Shown: in pieces, positions 1 to 7,813 of the stretch
Position numbering within the stretch: position 1 is the stretch's first letter
How the letters are laid out: each line of letters starts with the position of its first letter
Assembly: GCA_017418975.1 (NCBI GenBank)
Contig: JAFOMG010000006.1
Span: forward strand, 186,001 to 250,000
Direction of reading: 5' to 3'
DNA: 64,000 bases
Origin: Sphingomonas sp.
GTDB taxonomy: Bacteria; Pseudomonadota; Alphaproteobacteria; Sphingomonadales; Sphingomonadaceae
Notes under the pieces: generated by a model
The model's input: the letters and a program-made list of their open reading frames with translations, nothing else
The model's database searches: none
Told to the model about the DNA's origin: nothing
Program-made: the position numbers and the translations under genes

Positions 1-535
1 GATTGCTGTCCCAGCTCTCCCACAGCTTCGCGCGGTAATTGCCGTCGAACGAGACCGGGATGCCCCTCGCGGCCGCCGCTTCGGCCGCGGCGATCGCGGC
101 GGTGGCGCTGTTGTGGCCGAGCGCCGGAGTGATTCCCGACAGATGCAGCCGCGTCGCCCCGTCGAGCAGCGCGTCCCAGTCCCAGGCCTCGGCCGGGCGC
201 AGGGCGAACACCGACCAGGCCCGGTCATAGACGACCTCGGACGCGCGCAGCCCCGCGCCGGGGGTCAGGAAATACAGGCCGAGCCGCCCGGGCTCCGCCA
301 CCACGGTCGAAGTGTCGACGCCGCGCCGGCGCAGCTCGCCGATCACCGCGCCGCCCAGCGGATTGTCCGCCACGGCGGAGATCATCCGCACCGAATGACC
401 CAGGCACGCCAGCCCCGTGGCGACGTTCGCCTCGGCCCCGCCGACATTCACCTCGAGCTTCGGCGTCTGGAGCAGCAGCTCGCGCCCCGGCGGCGAGAGC
501 CGCAGCATCAGCTCGCCGAAAAAGGCAATGCTCAT
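1..535 (-). CDS. kdgK: 2-dehydro-3-deoxygluconokinase, partial (C-terminus beyond left edge)
   Basis: PfkB-family sugar kinase that phosphorylates 2-keto-3-deoxygluconate (KDG) to KDPG, the step after KduD in uronate breakdown. About 178 N-terminal codons are present. They begin MSIAFFGELMLRLSP and include the PfkB N-terminal signature VNVGGAEANVATGLACLG near residue 30. The C-terminal catalytic GAGD region lies outside the window. The ATG at 535 overlaps the kduD stop as ATGA, so the two are translationally coupled. It is the most distal gene of the uronate operon that is visible here. The family call is firm; KDG as substrate rests on the neighbours. Confidence 0.88.
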   Translation of the reverse strand, partial: MSIAFFGELMLRLSPPGRELLLQTPKLEVNVGGAEANVATGLACLGHSVRMISAVADNPLGGAVIGELRRRGVDTSTVVAEPGRLGLYFLTPGAGLRASEVVYDRAWSVFALRPAEAWDWDALLDGATRLHLSGITPALGHNSATAAIAAAEAAAARGIPVSFDGNYRAKLWESWDSN

Positions 536-1287
536 CGCGCCAGCCACCCGCCGTCGACCGCCAGGATATGGCCCTGGACATAATCCGCGGCCGCAGAGGC
601 GAGGAACACCGCCGCGCCGCCCATGTCCGCCGGATCGCCCCAGCGACCGGCCGGGATGCGCTCCATGATCGAGCGGTTGCGATCCGCGTCCGCCTGGAGC
701 GCCGCCGTGTTGTTGGTGGCGATATAGCCGGGCGCGATCGCGTTCACGTTGATGCCCTTGGCCGCCCATTCGTTGGCGAGCAGCTTGGTCAGCCCGCCGA
801 TGCCGGACTTGGACGCGGTGTAGCTGGGCACGCGGATGCCGCCCTGGAAGGTGAGCATCGAGGCGATGTTGATGATCTTGCCCCGGCCCTGCGCCACCAT
901 GTGCCGCGCCGCCGCCTGGCACAGGAAGAACACCGACTTGAGGTTGGTGTCGATCACCGCGTCCCAGTCCGCCTCGGTGAAATCCAGGCTGTCGGCGCGG
1001 CGGATGATGCCGGCATTGTTGACCAGAATGTCGAGCCCGCCCAGCTTGTCCACAGCTTCGTCCACAACCCTGTCCACAGGCGCGATGGTCGAGAGGTCGG
1101 CCGAGACGATCTCGGCGCGGCGGCCGAGCGCGCGGACCTTCTCCACCGTTTCCTCGGCCGGCGTGCGGCCGACGGCGGCGATGTCGGCACCCGCGGCGGC
1201 GAGCGCCAGCGCGATGCCCTGGCCGATGCCGGTATTGGCGCCGGTGACTATGGCAACCTTGCCGGAGAGATCGAAGGGATTGGTCAT
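532..1287 (-). CDS. kduD: 2-dehydro-3-deoxy-D-gluconate 5-dehydrogenase (SDR family)
   Basis: Cytoplasmic short-chain dehydrogenase of 251 aa, the usual KduD length. It reduces 2,5-diketo-3-deoxygluconate to KDG with NAD(P)H. It shows the Rossmann motif TGANTGIGQG near residue 17, NNAGI near 90, a catalytic Ser in NIASM, and YTASK with catalytic Tyr and Lys near 153. The start at 1287 (MTNPFDLSGKVAIV) was chosen because the upstream extension only translates the intergenic inverted repeat. It follows kduI after 147 bp and overlaps kdgK by 4 bp. Confidence 0.93.
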   Translation of the reverse strand: MTNPFDLSGKVAIVTGANTGIGQGIALALAAAGADIAAVGRTPAEETVEKVRALGRRAEIVSADLSTIAPVDRVVDEAVDKLGGLDILVNNAGIIRRADSLDFTEADWDAVIDTNLKSVFFLCQAAARHMVAQGRGKIINIASMLTFQGGIRVPSYTASKSGIGGLTKLLANEWAAKGINVNAIAPGYIATNNTAALQADADRNRSIMERIPAGRWGDPADMGGAAVFLASAAADYVQGHILAVDGGWLAR

Positions 1288-1297
1288 GGCTCTTCTC

Positions 1298-1428
1298 ACT
1301 CCCCTCCCTGCAAGGGAGGGGTCGGGGGTGGGTACGCGGCGCGCAGCGTCGCGTTCGACGTCGGCGGAGGCAGGCCGAGCCTCACGGCTCGGCACCCACC
1401 CCCAGCCCCTCCCTTGCAGGGAGGGGAG
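1298..1428. repeat. Long inverted repeat between kduI and kduD
   Basis: Two arms of about 35 nt, at 1300-1335 and 1393-1427, are nearly perfect reverse complements. Each arm contains a smaller self-complementary core, CCCCTCCCTGCAAGGGAGGGG. About 57 bp separates the arms. In RNA it would form a very stable stem inside the kduI-kduD spacer, where it could act as an mRNA processing or stabilising element or as a partial terminator. It differs in sequence from the CGTCATCCCCGC repeats elsewhere in the window and looks like a MITE- or REP-type insertion. Confidence 0.85.
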
Positions 1429-1434
1429 CAACGG

Positions 1435-2277
1435 TTACGCCAGCTGGCAGATGTCCAGCACGTTCATGTCGGTATAGTCCTGGTTCTCGCCGGCCATCGC
1501 CCAGATGAAGGCATAGGCCTTGGTCCCTGAACCCATATGGACCGACCAGGGCGGGCTGATCACCGCTTCCTCGTTCTGGACCACGATGTGCCGCAGCGCA
1601 TCCTCCTGACCCATGTAGTGGAACACGCGGTCCTTCTCGAGATTGTCGAGCTCGAAATAGAGATAGATCTCGCTGCGGCGCTCATGGATGTGCGGCGGCA
1701 TGGTGTTCCACACGCTGCCCGGCTTGAGCACCGTCAGGCCCATCACCAGCTGCGCGCTGTCGCACACGCCCGGGATGACGAGCTGGTAGATCGAGCGCTC
1801 GTTCGATTCCTCCAGCGTGCCGCGATCGAGGCGGTTGGCGTCGGCGATGCCGAGCTTGCGCGTCTGGAAGCCCTTATGCGCCGGGCACGAGACCAGGTAG
1901 AAGCGCGCGCCGTCGCCCGAGAAGGTCACGTCCCTGGCGCCCATCGTCACGTACAGGCAGTCCTTGTTGCCCAGCGCGAAGCTCTCGCCATCCACCGTCA
2001 CGGTGCCTTCGACGCCGCCGATATTGACCACCGCCAGCTCGCGGCGCTCGAGGAACGGGTGCCCCGCCGCCGAGGCCGGCTCGGTCTGGTCGGGCAGCTT
2101 AACCGAGCCGCCGGCCACCGCGACGCCGCCGATCACCATGCGATCGGCATGGGTGTAGTTCAGCACGCACTCGCCGGCGCGGAACAGGTCGGTGATCAGA
2201 TAGCGGTCGCGCAGTTCCTCGTTCGAGACGCACTCCATCATGTCGGGGTGCGTGGCGTAATAGGTCCGGTCGAACAT
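1435..2277 (-). CDS. kduI: 5-dehydro-4-deoxy-D-glucuronate isomerase
   Basis: Cytoplasmic cupin-fold isomerase of 280 aa, close to the 278 aa of the E. coli enzyme. It converts 4-deoxy-L-threo-5-hexulose uronate, released from unsaturated pectin oligomers, to 2,5-diketo-3-deoxygluconate. Metal ligands are visible in [16 protein letters not shown] (two His and one Glu, near residue 195) and in [10 protein letters not shown] (His near 243). The ATG at 2277 follows a CGGAGC ribosome site and lies 14 bp after uxaC. The product feeds KduD. Confidence 0.95.
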   Translation of the reverse strand: MFDRTYYATHPDMMECVSNEELRDRYLITDLFRAGECVLNYTHADRMVIGGVAVAGGSVKLPDQTEPASAAGHPFLERRELAVVNIGGVEGTVTVDGESFALGNKDCLYVTMGARDVTFSGDGARFYLVSCPAHKGFQTRKLGIADANRLDRGTLEESNERSIYQLVIPGVCDSAQLVMGLTVLKPGSVWNTMPPHIHERRSEIYLYFELDNLEKDRVFHYMGQEDALRHIVVQNEEAVISPPWSVHMGSGTKAYAFIWAMAGENQDYTDMNVLDICQLA

Positions 2278-2291
2278 GAATGCTCCGTAGG

Positions 2292-3740
2292 TTAGGCAGC
2301 GGCGGCGACGGGCGCCGGCGCGGGGTGATCGAGCTTGTACGCTTCGCGCACCAGCCCGTTGGTCAGTTCATAGGCCAGCTCCGCGGCTTCCCAGTCGAGC
2401 AGCCGCCCCTCGGCGACCAGCCGCGCGAGGAAGCCGCAATCGATCCGCCGCGCGACATCGTGCCGCGCCGGGATCGAGAGGAAGGCGCGGGTATCGTCGT
2501 TGAAGCCGACGGTGTTGTAGAAGCCGGCGGTCTCGGTCACCTGCTCGCGGAAGCGGCGCATGCCCTCGGGCGAATCATGGAACCACCAGCTCGGGCCCAG
2601 CTTCAGGCACGGATAATGGCCGGCCAGCGGCGCCAGCTCGCGGGCATAGACGGTCTCGTCGAGCGTGAAGAGGATGATCGAAAGGTCGGTCGAGGTGCCG
2701 AACCGGTCGAGCAGCGGCTTCAGCGCATGGACGTAATCGGTGCGCATCGGGATGTCCGCGCCCTTGTCGCGGCCATGGCTTTCGAACAGCCCGCCATTAT
2801 GGTTGCGGAAGCTGCCCGGATGGATCTGCATCACCATCCCGTCCTCGGCGCTCATCGCCGCCATCTCGGTCAGCATCTGGGCGCGGAACAGCTCGGCGTC
2901 CTGCGGCGTCCAGCTGTCGGACAGGATCGTGCGGAACAGCCGCTCGGCCTCGTCCCTGCCCAGGTTCGCGGTCGCCGCCGTCGGATGGCCATGATCCGTC
3001 GCGGTGGCGCCGGCGGCGCGGAAATCGGCGCGGCGCTTGCGATGCGCGGCGAGATAGCCGTCCCAGCTATACACGTCCTCGCCGGTCTTCTCGGCGAAGA
3101 CCCGCATCGCGCCGGCGAACTGCTCATGCTCGACATCGATCACCGCATCGGGGCGATAGGTGGTGACGACGCGCCCGCCCCAGCCCGAGGCACGGATCGC
3201 ATGGTGCGGCGACAGATCGTCCTGCGGCCCCTCGGTGGTGGCGAGGAAGCCGATGTTGAACCGGTCGAACAGCGCGCGCGGCCTGAACGCGTCGGTCGCC
3301 AGCTTCGCGTTGATCGTGTCGTAATAGTGATCGGCGGTCGAAGCATCGAGCGCCACGTCGAAGCCGAACACTGCGCCGAACACATGGCCCAGCCACATTG
3401 CCGAGGGGGTGCCGCGGAAGAGATAGATGTGCTCGGCAAAGGTCCGCCACGCCTCGCGCGGATCGGTGGCCGGCATGCCCGCCTTGCTCGGCACGCCCAG
3501 CGCGTCGAGCGCCACGCCCTGCGAATAGAGCATGCGATAGATATAGTGATCCGGCGAGAGCAGCAGCTCGGTGGCGTTCGACCAGCTGGCGTTGGTCGAG
3601 AACCAGGTCGGATCGGTGTGCCCGTGCGGGCTGATGATCGGCAGCCCGGCCACTTCGGCATAGAGCGCGCGGGCAATCTCCCGCGTGCGGTCCTCGGCCG
3701 GGAACAGCCGGTCGGGATCGAGCTTCAGGGGCCGGGCCAT
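2292..3740 (-). CDS. uxaC: Uronate (glucuronate/galacturonate) isomerase
   Basis: Amidohydrolase-superfamily isomerase of 482 aa. It converts D-glucuronate to fructuronate and D-galacturonate to tagaturonate. The N-terminal metal motif [11 protein letters not shown] (HxH near residue 39) is present. Further conserved stretches include [14 protein letters not shown] and [17 protein letters not shown] near the C-terminus. The ATG at 3740 is preceded by GGAAGGAC, and the gap to the transporter gene is 15 bp. The enzymes that normally follow (UxaB/UxuB and UxaA/UxuA) are not in this window and should lie to the left. Confidence 0.95.
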   Translation of the reverse strand: MARPLKLDPDRLFPAEDRTREIARALYAEVAGLPIISPHGHTDPTWFSTNASWSNATELLLSPDHYIYRMLYSQGVALDALGVPSKAGMPATDPREAWRTFAEHIYLFRGTPSAMWLGHVFGAVFGFDVALDASTADHYYDTINAKLATDAFRPRALFDRFNIGFLATTEGPQDDLSPHHAIRASGWGGRVVTTYRPDAVIDVEHEQFAGAMRVFAEKTGEDVYSWDGYLAAHRKRRADFRAAGATATDHGHPTAATANLGRDEAERLFRTILSDSWTPQDAELFRAQMLTEMAAMSAEDGMVMQIHPGSFRNHNGGLFESHGRDKGADIPMRTDYVHALKPLLDRFGTSTDLSIILFTLDETVYARELAPLAGHYPCLKLGPSWWFHDSPEGMRRFREQVTETAGFYNTVGFNDDTRAFLSIPARHDVARRIDCGFLARLVAEGRLLDWEAAELAYELTNGLVREAYKLDHPAPAPVAAAA

Positions 3741-3755
3741 CGTCCAGTCCTTCCG

Positions 3756-5069
3756 TTACGCGACGTCGACGCGCGCCAGGCGCGGCGAAAGCAGGTGAAT
3801 CGAAAGCAGCGCCAGGAAATATGCCGCACCGGCGACGATGAAGAGCGGCGCATAGCTGCCGATCGCATCGAGCACATAGCCCGCATATTTCGAGAAGACC
3901 ATGCCGCCGATGGCGCCGACGGTGCCGCCGATGCCGATCACCGAGCCCACCGCGAAGCGCGGCACGGTGTCCGAGGGAATGGTGTAGAGCGTCGCCGAGA
4001 AGCTCTGGTGCGCCGCCGCGGCCACGCCGACCACGAACACGCTGAGCCAGAGATTGCCGTAGAAGGTGGTGAACATCACCGGCAGCACGAAGCAGGCCGA
4101 GATCAGCATGGTGAGCTTGCGCGCCTTGTTCACGCTCATGCCGGCGCTCATCAGCTTGCCCGAGAGCCAGCCGCCCGCCACCGAGCCGACATCGGAGATC
4201 AGGTAGATCGCGCCCAGCGCGATCGCCGCGGTCGGCGAATCCCAGCTGGTCAGGTTCAGGCCATATTCCTTGCCCAGCCAGCTCGGCAGCCAGAACAGGT
4301 AGAACCACCAGATCGGGTCGATGAAGAACTTGCCCAGCGCGAAGGCCCAGGTCTCCCTGGTACGGAGCAGCTTGCCCCACAGATTCTTCACCTTCACTTC
4401 GGGGTCGGCCGGATCCTGGGTGATATAGGCCAGCTCCGCCGCGTCCACCTTGGGATGGTCGGCCGGCTTGTCGCGGAAGATGGCGAGCCAGGCGACCAGC
4501 CAGATCACGCCGAAGATGCCGGTGATCACGAAGGTCATGCGCCAGCCGAACGCCGGCACCATCGCCCAGATCAGCAGCGGGGTGAGGATCGCGCCGACAT
4601 TCGATCCGGCGTTGAACAGGCCCACGGCAAAGGCGCGCTCCTTGGCCGGGAACCAGTCCGCGACGGTCTTCACGCCGGCCGGGAAATTGCCCGATTCGCC
4701 GATGCCCAGGCCGAAGCGGGCCAGGGTGAACTGCATGACGGTGTGCACGCCGCCATGGGCGACGTGCGCGATCGTCCAGATCACCACCGCGATGGCATAG
4801 CCGAAGCGCGCGCCGATCGCGTCGACGATCTTGCCGAAGGCGAGATAGCCGATCGCATAGGCGGCCTGGAAATAGAAGACGATGTTGGCATAGTCGGTCT
4901 CGGTCCAGCCGAGCTCCTTCGACAGGTCGGGCTTCAGCACCGCGATCATCTGCCGGTCGACATAGTTGATCGCGGTCGCCGCGAAGAGCAGCCCCACGAT
5001 CACCCAGCGATAGCGCCCGACGCGCGAAACCGCGCCGGAGACTGCCGCCTCTCCCTTACTCGCCATCAT
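3756..5069 (-). CDS. MFS hexuronate transporter, ExuT-like (anion:cation symporter family)
   Basis: Inner-membrane transporter of 437 aa with about 12 hydrophobic segments. The first helix region carries INYVDRQMIAVLKPDL, typical of the anion:cation symporter branch that includes ExuT/GudP. Its place between the hydratase and uxaC suggests hexuronate or an unsaturated uronate as substrate. The ATG at 5069 is preceded by GAGGGAGAGG. A TTG further upstream at 5108 would add an Arg-rich tail and is less likely. Substrate is inferred from context. Confidence 0.88.
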   Translation of the reverse strand: MMASKGEAAVSGAVSRVGRYRWVIVGLLFAATAINYVDRQMIAVLKPDLSKELGWTETDYANIVFYFQAAYAIGYLAFGKIVDAIGARFGYAIAVVIWTIAHVAHGGVHTVMQFTLARFGLGIGESGNFPAGVKTVADWFPAKERAFAVGLFNAGSNVGAILTPLLIWAMVPAFGWRMTFVITGIFGVIWLVAWLAIFRDKPADHPKVDAAELAYITQDPADPEVKVKNLWGKLLRTRETWAFALGKFFIDPIWWFYLFWLPSWLGKEYGLNLTSWDSPTAAIALGAIYLISDVGSVAGGWLSGKLMSAGMSVNKARKLTMLISACFVLPVMFTTFYGNLWLSVFVVGVAAAAHQSFSATLYTIPSDTVPRFAVGSVIGIGGTVGAIGGMVFSKYAGYVLDAIGSYAPLFIVAGAAYFLALLSIHLLSPRLARVDVA

Positions 5070-5111
5070 CCTCTCCCTCGTCTCTCTCGATCGCGTTTCG
5101 CGACTCAATTC

Positions 5112-5930
5112 TCAGGCGTCGTGGATGCCGACGATACGGCACCGGACGCTGTAGTCATTCGCGAACCGCGCCTCCACCAGCTCGCCGACGCGAACGGGGT
5201 GGACCCCCGTGACCGCGCCGGTGGAGATCCACTGGCCCGGCGCGAGCGGCAGCTGCCGGTTGGCGGCAAGCTCGAACAGGAAGCGGACGGCGCCGAACGG
5301 GCCGTCGAGCATGGTGCTCGCGGTCGCCTCGCCGGCCACTTCATTTTCGATTGTTAGCGCTACCGGCCACTCGAGGAAATCCGTGCCGCGCGGAATTTCC
5401 GCGCCGACCACCAGGCCGTTGTTGTTGCCGAAGTCGGAAACCGTCACCGCCGGGCCATGCGCGTTGATTCCCGCGAAGGGCGAGCTGGCGACCTCGATGC
5501 CGACATGGACGGCATCGACATATTCGGCGACTTCCGCATTGGTCCACGGCCGGTCGAAATCCTTGGGGAGCGCGCCCAGACGGAGCAGATATTCGGCCTC
5601 GCCGGCGGCGAAGCCCCGTTCGAACACCGGCATCTCCGGCACTTCGCCATTGGCGGCGGTCACCACCGAATCGGCGAAGATCGGGCCGGTCAGCCGGTTG
5701 GTGCCATAGGTCGCGTCGAGCGGCGCGGGGATCTTGCCCACTTTCCATCCCGCGATCCGGTCGCCGAACAGCGCGATCGCGCGTTCCTGGATGCCATAGG
5801 CTTCCTCGAGCGTACCCGGCAGCTCGCCGGGATAGTCGGTCAGCGCATTTCCTGCCTGTCGGGCCGCGACAAATGCTTGGGCGATGGCCTCGGCCGGTTC
5901 CCGTCCTTCGATCAACTTGAAATTCCCCAT
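5112..5930 (-). CDS. 2-keto-4-pentenoate hydratase / FAH-family protein
   Basis: First gene of the leftward uronate operon, 272 aa. The fold matches the fumarylacetoacetate hydrolase/2-hydroxypenta-2,4-dienoate hydratase superfamily. Evidence includes GWKVGKIPAPLDATYG, FAAGEAEYLLRLG (acidic metal ligands near residue 105), HVGIEVASSPFAGIN and a C-terminal GAVTGVHPVRVGE segment. It could hydrate or cleave a keto acid from uronate catabolism, but the reaction cannot be read from sequence. The ATG at 5930 (MGNFKLIEGREP) begins where similarity to the family begins; the 53 residues upstream are basic and atypical. Confidence 0.82.
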   Translation of the reverse strand: MGNFKLIEGREPAEAIAQAFVAARQAGNALTDYPGELPGTLEEAYGIQERAIALFGDRIAGWKVGKIPAPLDATYGTNRLTGPIFADSVVTAANGEVPEMPVFERGFAAGEAEYLLRLGALPKDFDRPWTNAEVAEYVDAVHVGIEVASSPFAGINAHGPAVTVSDFGNNNGLVVGAEIPRGTDFLEWPVALTIENEVAGEATASTMLDGPFGAVRFLFELAANRQLPLAPGQWISTGAVTGVHPVRVGELVEARFANDYSVRCRIVGIHDA

Positions 5931-6165
5931 GTTCCCGTCGCGTGAGGGCCGCCCGCCATGTCCGGCCCGCGCACGCGCAAGCCGTCGCCCGACATCGCCG
6001 TCCCGCCCCGCTTCGCCTGCCCGGAAACCGCTCGCCTCCTGCGGTCCAGGGCTATGGGAGAAGACAGGCCGGAACCGGTGCCGGGCCATGTCGAGTAACT
6101 TGCGCGCGATCTCCTCTCCGAAGTCCTGCGTCCGGCTTTGCGCGGTTCCGCAGGTGTCGCGCTGA

Positions 6166-6179
6166 TGCTACCGGTGTCA
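6166..6179. promoter_or_regulatory. Candidate operator box 1 (ACCGGT-centred palindrome)
   Basis: TGCTACCGGTGTCA matches the palindrome TGACACCGGTGTCA at 12 of 14 positions. It lies 236 bp upstream of the hydratase start, in the only sizeable spacer ahead of the leftward uronate operon. The even palindrome with central CG is typical of LacI-family operators (general knowledge). The regulator itself is not in the window. Confidence 0.6.
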
Positions 6180-6199
6180 GGTCGGCGCGTCAACGCACC

Positions 6200-7615
6200 T
6201 CAGGCGAGATGATCGACCAACGCGCCGTTCACCCGCACATTTTCCAGCCTCAGCCCCTCGGTATGCCGGATCACGCTGGGCTGGGTGACGCCGTCGAAGG
6301 TGCAGTCGCGCAGGGTGATCCCGGTCACCGGCGCGCCGGCCAGGCCCTGGCTGTCGAGCACCCGCACTGCGTTTTTCGCGCGCAGCCGCTCGATCACGAC
6401 GTTGCGCAGCCGTGGCACGAACGGTCCGTTCGCACCTTCCTCATAGTTGAAGTCGCAGGTCACCGCGGCGCGGCCGACCTGGCCCACCTCCAGGTCGCGA
6501 TAGTGGAAATTCTCGAGCAGCCCGCCGCGCAGCGCGTTGTTCTTGAAGCGGATCGCGTACCACAGGTCCGGCGAATCCATCACGCAGCCCTCGGCGAAGA
6601 TCCAGCGCGCGCCGCCCGAGATCTGCGATCCGACGACCACGCCGCCATGCCCGGCCTTCATCCGGCAGTTGCGGATCAGGATGTTCTGGGCGGGCGCGGC
6701 CAGGCGCCGGCCATCGGCGTTGCGCCCGGAATTGATCGCGATGCAATCGTCGCCGGTGTCGAAGGTGCAGCCCTCGATCAGCGCGCCGTCGACCGATTCG
6801 GGATCGCAGCCGTCATTGTTCGGGCCGTGCCCCAGGATATCGAGCCCGCGCACGATCAGGTTGCGGCAGAGCACCGGATGCACCTGCCAGAAGGGCGCGC
6901 CGCGCAGGCGCACGCCCTCGATCAGCACATTCTCGCAGGCATAGGGCTGGACGAAGGCCGGGCGCAGGAAGTCGCCGTCGCCGAACACGCGCTTCTCCAC
7001 CGGCACCTTGTCCTCGGCCATCCGGAACAGCCGCGCCCGCGCCTTGCGCTGGTCCGGCATGCCCTCGCGCCAGCCATGGTCGGCCGCGCCGCCCCAGGGC
7101 CCCTTCCATGCCCACCAGTGCCGGGCGCTGCCCTGCCCGTCGAGGATGCCCGCGCCGGTGAGCGCGATGTTCCACTGCCCGCGCGCATAGACGAGCGGCG
7201 AATAGTTCATCAGCTCGATGCCTTCCCAGCGAGTGAAGACGATCGGATAGTGCGCGGGGTCGGTGCTGAAGAGCAAAGTCGCGTCGCGGGTGACGTGCAG
7301 GTTCACGTTGGACTTCAGATGCACCGCCCCGGTCAGGAAGCGCCCGGCCGGCACCACCACCCTGCCTCCGCCCGCCGCGCTGCACGCCGCGATGGCGGCG
7401 GCGATCGCTTCGGTGTTGAGCGTCGCGCCGTCGCCCTTCGCCCCGAACCGGGTGACGTCGAAGTCGCGCGCCGGGAAGACCGGCGGCTTCACGGTCCGCG
7501 CGATCGCGGCGGCGCGCATCCAGGGATCGGGCTCGGCCGCGAAAGCAAGTCGCGGTGTCAGCCCCAGCACGGCCCCCGCGCCGAAATTGTGCAATATGTC
7601 GCGGCGTGCGATCAT
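6200..7615 (-). CDS. Glycoside hydrolase family 28 polygalacturonase, Tat-exported
   Basis: Secreted or periplasmic pectin depolymerase of 471 aa. The start MIARRDILHNFGAGAVLG has a twin-arginine motif, a hydrophobic stretch and a likely signal cleavage after LAFA. The mature part opens with FDVTRFGAKGDGATLNTEAI, a classic GH28 entry motif. Catalytic motifs appear in order: NDGCDPES near residue 262, GDDCIAINSG near 287, GHGGVVVGS near 322 and IRFKNN near 355. These supply the three catalytic Asp, a His and the RxK-like motif. The ATG at 7615 follows GGGAGAGGG. It would release galacturonate oligomers for the neighbouring receptor and catabolic genes. Confidence 0.93.
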   Translation of the reverse strand: MIARRDILHNFGAGAVLGLTPRLAFAAEPDPWMRAAAIARTVKPPVFPARDFDVTRFGAKGDGATLNTEAIAAAIAACSAAGGGRVVVPAGRFLTGAVHLKSNVNLHVTRDATLLFSTDPAHYPIVFTRWEGIELMNYSPLVYARGQWNIALTGAGILDGQGSARHWWAWKGPWGGAADHGWREGMPDQRKARARLFRMAEDKVPVEKRVFGDGDFLRPAFVQPYACENVLIEGVRLRGAPFWQVHPVLCRNLIVRGLDILGHGPNNDGCDPESVDGALIEGCTFDTGDDCIAINSGRNADGRRLAAPAQNILIRNCRMKAGHGGVVVGSQISGGARWIFAEGCVMDSPDLWYAIRFKNNALRGGLLENFHYRDLEVGQVGRAAVTCDFNYEEGANGPFVPRLRNVVIERLRAKNAVRVLDSQGLAGAPVTGITLRDCTFDGVTQPSVIRHTEGLRLENVRVNGALVDHLA

Positions 7616-7660
7616 CGCCCTCTCCCCAATGCGTATCCCGGTTTTCGCATCGACATCTTC

Positions 7661-7674
7661 TGACACCGGTCACC
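7661..7674. promoter_or_regulatory. Candidate operator box 2
   Basis: TGACACCGGTCACC holds a perfect left half of the shared palindrome TGACACCGGTGTCA and a degenerate right half. It lies 46 bp upstream of the GH28 start codon in the divergent GH28/LamG promoter region, where it could block GH28 transcription. Confidence 0.55.
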
Positions 7675-7736
7675 GGAAAGCTGTCGCGCGGGCGCCTTCG
7701 CGTCAAGCGGACATGCCGCCGAAACCAGAAAGATAT

Positions 7737-7750
7737 TGTCACCGGTGTCA
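7737..7750. promoter_or_regulatory. Candidate operator box 3
   Basis: TGTCACCGGTGTCA matches the 14-bp palindrome TGACACCGGTGTCA at 13 positions. It lies 63 bp upstream of the LamG gene start, in the same divergent region as box 2. Box 2 and box 3 centres are about 76 bp apart, near seven helical turns, which would allow looping. Confidence 0.62.
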
Positions 7751-7813
7751 AGCGTCGCCATGCTGGACGGGAGAGACGGCGCAGACCGTCCCGTTCGTTC
7801 AGAGAGGCAAGTC

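Noticed and set aside
2280..5357. Plus-strand open frame of about 1025 codons across uxaC and the transporter
   Set aside because: Low-complexity Arg/His/Gln-rich product; the minus-strand genes are certain.
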